Shown: positions 50,750-61,007 of the stretch, one piece after another
Numbering within the stretch: the first letter of the stretch is position 1
Layout of the letters: every line of letters starts with the position of its first letter
Assembly (NCBI GenBank): GCA_963995505.1
Contig: OZ023197.1
Coordinates: 14,754,475 to 14,818,474 of the forward strand
DNA from: Hypericum androsaemum
Taxonomy: Eukaryota > Streptophyta > Magnoliopsida > Malpighiales > Hypericaceae
Length of the DNA: 64,000 nucleotides
Direction of reading: 5' to 3'
Notes under the pieces: generated by a model
Told to the model about the DNA's origin: nothing
The model's database searches: none
What the model saw: only the letters and a program-made list of their open reading frames with translations
Translations under genes and position numbers: made by a program

Positions 50750-51487
50750 CGGATACAAGGAAGGAAGTTTTGTCTAGGAGCTCTTATGGGCCGAGGCTCG
50801 AAGATATGGTAGATTATTTGGCTCTTAGCCTCATCCAACACAAGCAATCTTTAGAGCCTTTTGTTCTCCTCCATAGTCCATACATAGTTATTTGCCAGCA
50901 GAGCGAAGCAAATGAGAGGAGATTTTCTCAAAACAAAAATGAGAGGAGACACCCTCGTGAAGATTATCAGGAAACAGTGAATACATGCATTGCAGCTCGA
51001 ATCACATACGTCCTCAGCGATGGAGCACATTCTAAAAAAAATCGAGAGCATGAGCATACGAAAAAGATGAACATCCCGCAAAAAAGACGAAAACACAAAT
51101 AAGATCTTTTAGCCATGTATGACATCATTAGGGCGAGCTCCTGCCAGGGATCTTTATTTGACAGACATATACCCTACAAAAGGAAAGAACAGCTGCCGTA
51201 CAAAATCTGAATCTAAAATCTTCGGCACAAACCACAACCCAGCTCTATGGCTCTATTAGCCTCAAGAGTCGGGAAAAAACAATGTTTTCTCTAGTTGAAT
51301 TTTCAAGATATCCTAGGAAAGTATAAAGTATTAAGCATCATCAAAGTTTGCACGGGCTTTCGAGAATTACAAGGACAATACAAGATTATTACATGCCAGT
51401 GGTCTACGGATGACAAAAATAGCTGCGTAGATTAATGTACAAACAAGGTAAGAAAGTGGAGAAGGGCACAGTTTCATGTACATCTCT
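50750..51487. other. Non-coding interval downstream of COI1
   Basis: It includes the COI1 3' untranslated region on its right side. A 122-codon open frame (50734-51102) looks like low-complexity chance. No gene is supported. Confidence 0.5.
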
Positions 51488-54400
51488 CTAGGCAGCCTCA
51501 AAGTTGGCCGGGTCCAATGGGATAACAGAGCGAGAGACTGGGAAATCTGTCCGCGGTCCCGCGAGAGAGTAATACGCAAGAATGTGTGCTGGATGCTCAA
51601 TCACGACGGACTCCCCGAATTGATTGGTTGCAGCAGCAACCCTTCTCGGGGGGATCAGCTCAATGTTCCAAAATGGTCGAGCCATTATTAACAAGTCAAC
51701 TCCCGTTGGTGATCCTCTATAACCTTGCACCCATAAGTATCTCAGACACGGCAGTTGGCTCACGGCTCTAGCCAGCGCGGTTTCACTGAAACAGCAGCCC
51801 CTCATTTCAAGTTTGACCAGACTTGGACATCCTCTAGAGAATGCTATAAGCCCTTCATCAGAATCCCCAACATAACCAAGAAGCATCCATAACACCTTGG
51901 TACTGTACTGCCCAACATAGCCTAACCCAATATCAGTCAAGCCCCCTGATCGAAGATACAAAGCAAACCTCGTGAGCTTTTGACAGCCACGCAAAAGTGC
52001 CCGGACTCCATTATCAAGTGGCAGGTCAGTTATCGTCTCTTCTCGATCAAGCAAGACCAAGCGGAAATCATTGAGGTTCTTCATGTAAGTGCCAATGTGT
52101 TCCAAAGCTGAATTTGTTATATCGGACACATACACGGCCAAATACTCAAGCTCAATGCAACCTTGAGACAGAGCAATTAACCCCCTCTGCGAAACTAAGC
52201 CTTCGTCATCCTCCATTTCTTGCTCGTCTTCACCACGCTCAATCCTAAGCCTCTTCAACCGCTTACAGTTTGATGCAAGAACTTCCAACCCCCTGTCTCC
52301 AATAACATTTCTTGTCTGCCATAAAAAAGTCCATTCAAAGGCAAGTAATGGAAATATTTAAGCCCAAGATGCAGCAGGAAGCCCCAAAAAAGAAATTTGG
52401 CATACTATTGTGTTTTGTAAATTCCCCATTCGCTTTGATGATTTAACTTCTTATCTAAATATCTCCAGAAATACCAATTATTTGAATGTGGACATGTAGA
52501 AATTTGACAAGCAAATTTGCAGATAAGAAGAGCTAGGTTTTAGACTAGCATAAACAACAGCACAGAAGAATGTTGTCAAAACAATGAAGAACTCTCGATT
52601 TATGACACTAATTGGTATGCGCTGCGGAACTTCGGAGATTGTAACCGTGAGTAGCCTTAGGCTTTTGTACTTTCTTTCCTCGACCCGTGATGCTAACTCA
52701 AGGGAATTGAACGTAATTGGGATAAAAGATTTCTTGTTTATTGATTGATTACAACCCTAGGGAGAGCATGGCATTATATAGCCAAAACCCGTAGCAAGCA
52801 AATAGGAATACTACTACTATAAGGGAAAGAGTTCCTAAAGGGAACGATAACTAGGAACATGCGGAAAAGGAAATAATAAAAAGGGAAAAACTATGGATCC
52901 TAAAGAAGTCTGGTAATATTGCGATTCCTAATCAGTTGACGTCGGGTCCGAGCTGGAAACTTTCCGGCGTTGGTACGTTCTTCCCCACATAACACTAATA
53001 CAGCAAAAAAAGACTACAAAACGCGAAACTGCATATCATCATCATAAGCAAGCATGACCAAATAACTGTTTCAAGACAGGAAAGTTGTCGAGACAATTGA
53101 TAAAACACAGCCAACAGTGTGTTATATTTTTATAAAGGGGGCATTCTATGTTATATAGGGAAAACGTACTTGATATATACAAGGAAGATGTTCCTGGTTA
53201 TACCTCGAGGATTTCCAAGTTGGGACACCTTTGGATCAAAAGACAATGGTCTTCAGTGTCAAGCAGCGCATACAGCAGATCCAATTTGACAAGGCCGGCA
53301 GCAATTGATAACACTATAGGCATCTCATTGTTGCCAAAGTAGGTCAGACCTAAATGAGATAGTCTGCGAGGAAATGTTACATCAGTGTACTTGTCAGGCT
53401 GATCAGGGGTCCCATTAAAGGAACCTCCACAAAATTCTTCTAATGCAGAAGCGGTATGGAAGAATCTGCCAAGTTCTAGAATATCACTACATTCACTAAT
53501 TTTCACAGACACCAAGGAGGGGCAATTTCTTGCAATGAGTTGAAGATCTTCGATTTTGATTTGGCTGAGATCTGTCATATAAAAGTTCAAAACCTCAAGG
53601 ACCGTATTATTTAAAGCAAGCTCGTGCAGCCAATCACCATCCAATTCCTCAATTTGGCTCTCTTCCAGAAGTAGTGTTCTCAGCTGCCTGGAAAAGGGGC
53701 GGGAAACAGAATGTCAATGCTATATCAACATGTGTATAAAGGAGCTTTCAGCTGAGAGGAACTCATGAACATGCTTAAAAAGAACTATGACTGAGAAGTA
53801 CATCACCGGTCAGCATAGAGCTTCTTTTTAAGGAACATGTTATTCTTTTTGACCGGTTAATCATTGACTAGGCAAATGTCTGAACGGCGTATGTTCATAT
53901 GGTTTTTTTCCCCTTATCTTGTGCACAGCTACACCAATGAATCCACACCAACTAACAGCGCAAATGAACATCACAAATCAAACATACTGAACCACATCCG
54001 CGGGCCTAAAATCAGCTAAGGTGTCCCGAGTTACGCAGAACCGAAGAGGCAGCAGAAACACGGAAGCCAGTTACACGAGCGGACCTGTTATGCAAGTCGA
54101 CCACACACAAAAAAAAGAAAAGAAGCACGAGCTTCCCCCACTGCAACACAAACACTAGACTACACTACACTTCGTCCTTTTCTTCAATCCGTACATCCTA
54201 TCAAGCCACGGGTACGGGAAAACCATAGTCTAGAAGCGCACGGTAGGGGATAATAACTGCCTAACCTAAACTAGATCTAAAACGAACCAGAAAAGTCAAC
54301 CTCCCCTAATCGGCTACTATTAGCTCCAAGCGGCCAATAAAGTATAGACCCTAGCAGAAGAGTACTAAGTAGAGAGAGGCGGCGGTTACTTGCAGGAGCG

Positions 54401-54880
54401 GGCGACGTGGAGGAGGCCGGTGGTGGAGAAGCCGGAGCACTTGTCGAGCTTTAGGGCGAGGAGGACGCGGCCGCGGGAGGCGGCGAGGAGCTCGAGATCG
54501 GCATCCCGGACGATCATCCGCCGGAAGTGGAGCGATCGGATGCAGGCGAAGTATGGCGGCTCCGCGATGACCCGCACCCAGGGGCCCACCGCGCCGCCCC
54601 AGTCGTCCGGGATGAGGTTGAACATCGCGGCACGTGGCTTCCCCTTGAGCTTCAGCGACTCCACGTGCGGGAACCGCCGTCGGAGCCGCGACGGCGTCGT
54701 GGTGTAGCAGAGCGCGATCGTGACGTGCTTTCGCGTCTGGGAGTCCAGCTCGTACCACCGGCGGCACACCTGCGAGATCGCGTCCCTGTCCCTCGGCTCC
54801 GTTATGTAGGGCATCACCAGGCTCAGCACCACGTCCGGCATCGCCACCGGCGCCGACGACTCCCTTCTCCTCTCCCCCAT
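51488..54880 (-). CDS. COI1: COI1, jasmonate receptor F-box/LRR protein
   Basis: COI1 is the F-box subunit of SCF-COI1; with JAZ repressors it binds jasmonoyl-isoleucine and marks JAZ for degradation in the nucleus. Exons, in minus order: 54390-54880, 53204-53687 and 51488-52315, giving 600 residues (Arabidopsis has 592). The F-box covers about 12-55 (VVLSLVMPYITEPRDRDAIS ... CRRWYELDS), then LRRs. Loop residues K-G-K-P-R-A-A-M-F-N-L match the family hormone-pocket loop; later pocket motifs F-R-L-V-L-L-D-R, Y-V-S-D-I-T-N, K-L-E-M-R-G-C and R-Y-L-W-V-Q-G-Y are all present. The C-terminus contains EHPAHILAYYSLAGPRTD. Intron 1 runs 53688-54389 and intron 2 (52316-53203) contains a solo LTR. Exon 1 is very GC-rich compared with the other exons. 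No stop or frameshift is seen. Confidence 0.96.
52613..52994 (-). mobile_element. Solo LTR in COI1 intron 2
   Basis: A 382-bp block starts TGGTATGC and ends CATAACA on the plus strand (imperfect TG...CA repeat) and is flanked by the perfect 5-bp direct repeat CTAAT (52608-52612, 52995-52999). On the minus strand it has a TATA-like GGCTATATAATGCC and an AATAAA further on, as in a transcribing LTR. Nothing of an internal region is present, so it is most simply a solo LTR left by recombination. Its promoter lies in the same direction as COI1. Confidence 0.85.
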
Positions 54881-55030
54881 CCTCGTTCCTTTTATTTACC
54901 GTTATTCAACCGAATTAGTAGTAACTGCTATGTTATATAGAGAGAGATATATATATAGAGATTAGTTATTGTGGTGGATCTAACTGTTACAGATTATTAT
55001 GGAACCCAAGAAAACCCACACTAAAACTCC

Positions 55031-55068
<38 letters not shown>

Positions 55069-55070
55069 GC
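54881..55070 (-). promoter_or_regulatory. COI1 core promoter with CT microsatellite
   Basis: TATA-like ATATAT runs (54933-54957) lie 53-77 bp upstream of the ATG, and a (GA)17 run (55033-55066; CT on the coding strand) lies further upstream. Such CT tracts are common near plant transcription starts. Confidence 0.5.
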
Positions 55071-57748
55071 TTGTAGGTAATAATTAGCCTAAAGAGGGGA
55101 GGGTTTAAAGTGGAAACTAACAAACCAATAAGTAATTGGATCCGCGAAAGTGTTGTTTTAGTATAGGACGTCAGTAATTTGATAATATAGCAAATTTGAA
55201 TACTTATTAGAAGGATTTTTTTTTTCTACTATGAATAGCGGAGTTGCGACCAAAAATTTGTAGGAAAAAGAAAGCGTGGTAGGAAAAAAATATCATGATC
55301 ATTAAGAGAGTTATTATTTTTAAAATTATTATATCATTCAAAATTATATCTTGTAAATTTAAAATTAAGAAAAGATGGAGAAGCAAAAGGGGTGAGGTGG
55401 CAGAGAAGGAAAGCGACGCAGTTTTGGTCTGGTCAGGATTGGATTGGGTTATTTATTGTTAACGAGATTAGACGAAGAGATGGAATTACTAATTGGATCC
55501 CCTAATTTCCGGCGCTGGATCTTAAACCGTACACCCGACCATATTAACTTGCCTATTTTGGTCTATTCCCATCCTACATCTATGACGTTACCTAAATGAT
55601 TTGAGCTACTTCTTAAAAAAATTGATTTGAGCTAAGTTAATTTATTCTGTTGTACTTGTTTGTTGATATGTGATTAATAAAATAAATTAATTAATTGCCT
55701 TCGATTTCTACCAAAAAAATCTATGATGTCACCTTTTATTTTTTTATATCGATATTCAGTTGACCATTATTAAGTGAATTTACAATGATATCTTAACATG
55801 CTTATAAGAATCCTAATGTTTATACGGAGTACAAGAGTGTTGAGTCATGTTTATATGTAATTCTACAATGATGTAAGTACATCTTTCTATTTTGTTTCAG
55901 AAATTTCTTAATTTTATGGGATTTATTTCCAAATGTACGTAAGTTCTTTCTTTATGATATGTATTTCCAAATGTATATACTTTCTTCCAACCCTGTTGGT
56001 TGGAAAAAAATTAAAATTTTGTGTGCTCATGTTTAAGTAGAATCGTTTAAATTTTTTGGCCAAAGGGTAGTTTGAAAATCATATATTTTAAGTTGGGAAG
56101 TTTCTAATAAAACTTGAGAAAATTCAAAATCTTTAAAAACTCATATGTTTTTGAATTATGTAGTTGATTTAAAAATATCATTAAAAAAATATGCGAACTT
56201 CATTTTAATTAGAGAAAATTATGCTAAAGTAAGTGGAATCTACAAATGAATGTATATACCAATTAATAGTCTCATGTAAAAATGTTTAGGTAATGGTTTA
56301 AATTTCAAAATAAATTCATAATTTATTTGTCCCAAAAAAGTACGTTAATTAATCAACCTTAAAACAAAATGACATCATACTCGCCAATAAAAATTATTTA
56401 AGAAATAAAAGGTTTAATTTCTTTGAAAATCTTAAATAAAAAAATTCCACGTTTAATTCTTACAAATAATTTGGCAAAAAAAAAAGGTGTAGACGACAGC
56501 TGGAGCGCATAGGGCTGCTTATGTTCAAAGGCAACCACAGGCGTAAGGCTTAACCTTTTCAGCTCCACACATAAATTCATAATATTTGTCATTTCAGGAA
56601 AATATTTGCATGAAACATTAATTCGGAATTCAGGGTCTACGATGGATAACTACATTTACGAAGTGACGTTTTCATTTGATACACTCTACATTATTCACTT
56701 TCTGTATCCTATATTTTTTTAAATTTAATAATTCATATATCGTCACCATAAAATTACTTATGGTTAATATTTTTTCTAACTTATGGTGGAGGCTGATGTT
56801 GTTTGTCGGAGCAAGTGGAAATTAATATATTCTGTCCACCATTTCATGAATCAAACGTACACGTCATTTTCGATGCACCAGTGAAGGAAGAAAGTAGAAA
56901 CAACGGGCGCTGCAGATAACTTCTTCTACAAAACTACCTGGTATTTAAATTGGAAAAGGTCCATTTTAGTACTCTATAGTATCGTCAAAAATTATTTTAG
57001 TATCTTATAGTAAAAAATTTATCAATCGAGTCAAACCACAGCCAATTAACATCACTTAGGTCCACGTGCAGCTGCCCGAACCTGCCCAAAGTGAGCTGGT
57101 TAAAACAACGTCGTTTTAGTATATTTTTTAGCATACTTGTAAACATGAGATGGCAAGATGGCAAAATATCAAAATAATCACTGATTTATTTAAATATTTA
57201 AAAAAACCCATCATTTAGATTGAAAAAACCACAAAAGAAATTTTAAGCAAAGGGGGACCCTCGTGATCTTGTGGGTGGGGGTGAAAAATTTCCTTCAAGT
57301 GATAGAGCAGATATTTCGAAGAGTATTTCTATGGCTTGATTAATTCCTGGGAATTGGGAAGTGAGAGTGTGTAGGATAAGGATAGTGACAACAGAAGAAC
57401 TGAAGAAGTTGGTCCCCATTGCCAAAGACCTCCATCTGCTGTTTGTGGCTTCCGTAACCAACAAGGACCACCCAGGGCATAACTTTAGTATAATGCATTA
57501 TGCATCTCGATAGAATTCTACACGATTCACCCAACCCAGAAAAAAAAAACCCCCCATTTGCTCGATCCATCTCCTCCTCGCTTTTCTCGACTTCGATTTA
57601 GGATTAGGGTTACTGATTCGACGAAAAAAGGGGGAATCCAGCTTAATCGGTTCGCCGACTCCTTGGTAGGTAGTGTTCCCTCAACGTCGTCCCCTCCATC
57701 TTCGGCCTCCTCTCCCATGACAAGACCGTCATTGCCGTCAACGTCGTT
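55071..57748. other. Gene-poor AT-rich stretch
   Basis: Mostly AT-rich with no recognised gene. On plus, about 57350-57511 contains a 55-codon open stretch without ATG (EELKKLVPIAKDLHLLFVAS), ending in a stop. It looks protein-like, but I do not recognise it and it may be an exon remnant. Confidence 0.45.
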
Positions 57749-58039
57749 TGTTAGAGATGTCGAGAAATTAAAGAGGAAACGATTTGTGGGCTTGTTTCCT
57801 ATTCTATTCGGACTAGTTTTTGGACTCCTAATTTGACCTAGATAGCTTACTTGATGTACAAGGGTTTGCCTCTATATAAAGGCATGTTACCCTAAGGTTT
57901 TATATGGCTTTGTGGCTCGAAAACTCATCAATAAAAGTTCTCCTTTCTCTCCGTGGATGTAGGCATTAGGCCGAACCACGTAATCTCTCGTGTCCGTGTT
58001 CTTTGCGCGTTTTGTTCCCTATTTGCTGAATTCCTAACA
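57749..58039 (+). repeat. 5' LTR of the small Copia-derived element
   Basis: It starts TGTTAG and ends CTAACA. It contains a TATA-like CTCTATATAAAGG (about 57870-57882) and AATAAAAG (about 57930) near the expected cleavage region. Confidence 0.93.
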
Positions 58040-58065
58040 AGTGGTATCAGAGCTAAGGTTGGAGG

Positions 58066-58311
58066 ATGTCGAATCACGGCGCGAAGTTTGCTCTTGTGAA
58101 GTTCGATTGTTCATTGAATTTTGGGCTATGGCAAAGGCGTGTCAAGGATCTCCTCGTGCAGCAAGGGATGGTTATCGCGCTCTCGGAGAAGAAGTCCGAG
58201 AAGATGGAGGAGCAAGAGTGGGAAGAGTTGGAGGGCAAGGCAGTAGCAAAAATTCGCTTGTGCTTGGCGGATGATGAGGAGCCACCAGCTGGGTTGTTGA
58301 AGAGGATCTAG
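58066..58311 (+). pseudogene. Copia gag N-terminal fragment
   Basis: An 81-codon frame (FDCSLNFGLWQRRVKDLLVQ ... E-W-E-E-L-E-G-K-A-V-A-K-I-R-L-C-L-A-D) matches the start of Copia gag. It stops before the zinc knuckle. Further internal frames to about 59196 have no recognisable pol domain. Confidence 0.8.
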
Positions 58312-59402
58312 GTCGGAGTCAAAGAAGTTCGATGGAAGTGGCTTCAAGTGCTGAGAAGGGCGCATGAAGGGGACTATCCAGGACGAACTGGGGATCAAGA
58401 CAACGAAGAGGGATCGGCATCCACAACCATGGCCACATATTCAGACGGGTCGGATGGTGACTGGCTTTCTGTCTTATCAAGTCCAATGCATCCTGGTAGT
58501 CTCTTTTCATTAGGGACCTTGGATTAAAACAGTGATAGTTATAAATGTATGCTAATGAAGGTGGAGGAGGATGCGATGGTAGGGATGAAGGGTAAAAGAA
58601 AATACCTACATGTTAGTGAGGCACATTATTGTAGGCAGAGTCACATCAATGGGTCTGAAGGAGTTGGCAAAAACTCAAGTCATATGAGGTTGGTTCGTAT
58701 GAGGGAGCAAAGGCTTGACATGGATGGTTTGAGTGTACTTGAGATTCGCGGAGACATTGATAGCAAGCTATGGTTGTTTCGTGGAGGCATGGTTGGCAAG
58801 GAGTCATGGTTGTCTCGGAGAAGCATTGTTAGCTGGGCCCTGCTATGGTTGTCTAAAGGGACATGCACGTCAAAGGTGTTGGATAGGTTTTGCATTGGGC
58901 ATGCGAAGCTATTGGTGACACCACGGGCGAATCGGGTATCTCACTCAAGGCCGAACAGTAGAGTTCGAGGCATGTCAAGGGTTCTACTTAGTAGTAGCAT
59001 TGGTTTGAGGCAAAAAGGTCCAACGGAAGAGCGGTTCGAGGTTGCGGAGCATACGGCTGATCGACAAATAGAGGGTTCGTCTATTGGTCGCAAGGTTGCT
59101 TCAGAAAGTGGACTCGCTAGTTGGGGTTCGATGGAGATTGGAGGGAATAGGCCAAGCAAGCTCGGAAGCTCGAGCTTGAGGGCTGACTCCATGTGATTGA
59201 ACGGAAAAAGGTGGTGAGAAAGTTGAGATGATATTATTGATGGCGGTGTATCTATGGTCAAGGTGGAGCTGGTAGAGTCGGTTTGGTTTCTCAAGTTCTC
59301 ATGGTTCTTCATGTGGCGGTATTTCATCAAGATGGAGTTTGTTGAAGTTCGGATGGAGCTTCATGGTTCGTCCACAGGATGATTTCTCGCCAAGGTGGAG
59401 AT

Positions 59403-59693
59403 TGTTAGAGATGTCGAGAAATTAAAGAGGAAACGATTTGTGGGCTTGTTTCCTATTCTATTCGGACTAGCTTTTGGACTTCTAATTTGACCTGGATAGC
59501 TTACTTGATGTACAAGGGTTTGCCTCTTTATAAAGGCATGTTACCCTAAGGTTTTATATGGCTTTGTGGCTCGAAAACTCATCAATAAAAGTTCTCCTTT
59601 CTCTCCGTGGATGTAGGCATTAGGCCGAACCACGTAATCTCTTGTGTCCGTGTTCTTTGCGCGTTTTGTTCCCTATTTGCTGAATTCCTAATA
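59403..59693 (+). repeat. 3' LTR of the small Copia-derived element
   Basis: It is equal in length to the left LTR. It ends CTAATA instead of CTAACA, so the terminal CA is mutated; TATA-like TTTATAAAGG replaces CTATATAAAGG. Few other differences are seen. Confidence 0.93.
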
Positions 59694-61007
59694 TCGTTCA
59701 GCTCGTCGGAACTGTTCTCGAAAGCGTGTCAAATTAATTAGTGAAAGGCCACCGTCGAGGAAGGCGAAGGGCCAGGCGTCGACACCTTGGTTTTGGCATA
59801 AACAAGAGTCAATTGATGTACGACAATGTCAATATTATAATACCAACTAGTCCAATTTTTATATGGTCGAATTTCCGTGGACCAAACCTAGTACTTACTT
59901 GATTAATATAAGTTTGCGCTAGATTAAAATTGTGATATTTTTTTTCACAAATATTTAATATTATTTTTTTGTTAAGATAAAATAATTCTCGTATTAATTG
60001 ATCTTAATCAACGGGCCTACTCTGAAACCCTTTGTCGCCAACTGGAAAAGGCGTAAATGCTTCATCCAAAAGTCTGCCTTTTTGTAATCCGGTAAATATG
60101 AAAAAGCTATTCTAGCCGGAACAAAAAGTGCCTGCTGCCCCTGATTCCAAGGAATCCGCATAAATATATTACTGTTTATGGGTCTTCCCTATCACTTATC
60201 TATAAAAATAATTAATTAGTAATCACAAATAAAAAAACAAAATTATTTCACGGCTTAGTTGTGGATATAAATATACGATACGCAGACGTTTATGGCAGGC
60301 ATATGCGGTATTTCCATTTAATTTGTAAAATGTATTGTTGAATCCAGAAACAAATAATAAACCAATAAATTTTGATCATGAAAGGGAAGATAGTTCCACG
60401 GCATAAGAAGTTGAAGGAAAGACGGGTGGTTATAGTATAGACAGTTGGAAGTTCACAAAAGAAACGAGACAAGGGAGAAATGGGCCCAACATTATCCAAC
60501 ACAAACCCAAATTTGGCACCAAGTTGAATTCCGAATGACTGATAGAAGGCCAAAAAAAAAAAACAAAGCACTTGGAGAAGGAGATTGATGCATGCACTCC
60601 TTCAAACAAAACACATGAGACCAAAGTTCGTAAGAATTTTAATTTTGCTAACGGACCGAGTCGAACTGTGCAAGGAGCCAGGTGTAACATATGTCTTCTT
60701 GTCCTCCAATCTCCTTGTTGTTTCAGTTACTTGAAAATAAGATTGAGTTTTAAATATTTGCATAATCGAGATTGGTTGGTTCAAAAGCTATCAACCTGAT
60801 GACATAAAAATATTAACAAAGTTTCTCCAATTAAGAGATATGCAAAACTATCAAATTACACACACAACTTCCCTTGAACTGCCCTTGAATTGCCGGCTAC
60901 ATCTGCAATGCACTAGTCACACCTACAAAATGCGGCCTCGTATCTACACTTTCAGCAACAAAGAAGCAGATGTACATCGTGGAATTACCAAACACAATGG
61001 AGCATCA
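59694..61007. other. Intergenic stretch
   Basis: No gene is supported. A-runs and short frames only; a 478-codon coding exon begins (in minus direction) at 62444 and ends at 61008, so the left part may be its 3' untranslated region. Confidence 0.5.

Larger units (their letters stand above)
57749..59693 (+). mobile_element. Small non-autonomous Copia-derived LTR element, 1945 bp
   Basis: 291-bp LTRs (57749-58039, 59403-59693) enclose 1.36 kb. A perfect target duplication TCGTT flanks it (57744-57748, 59694-59698). TGGTATCAGAGC (58042-58053) is an initiator-tRNA primer site three bases inside the left LTR, and AAGGTGGAGAT before the right LTR is a plausible polypurine tract. The inside encodes only a Copia gag N-terminal piece, so it depends on an autonomous partner. 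The LTRs differ by only a few bases, so insertion is recent. Confidence 0.93.

Noticed and set aside
50734..51102. 122-codon frame after the LARD element
   Set aside because: Low-complexity C-terminus, no known domain; probably chance.
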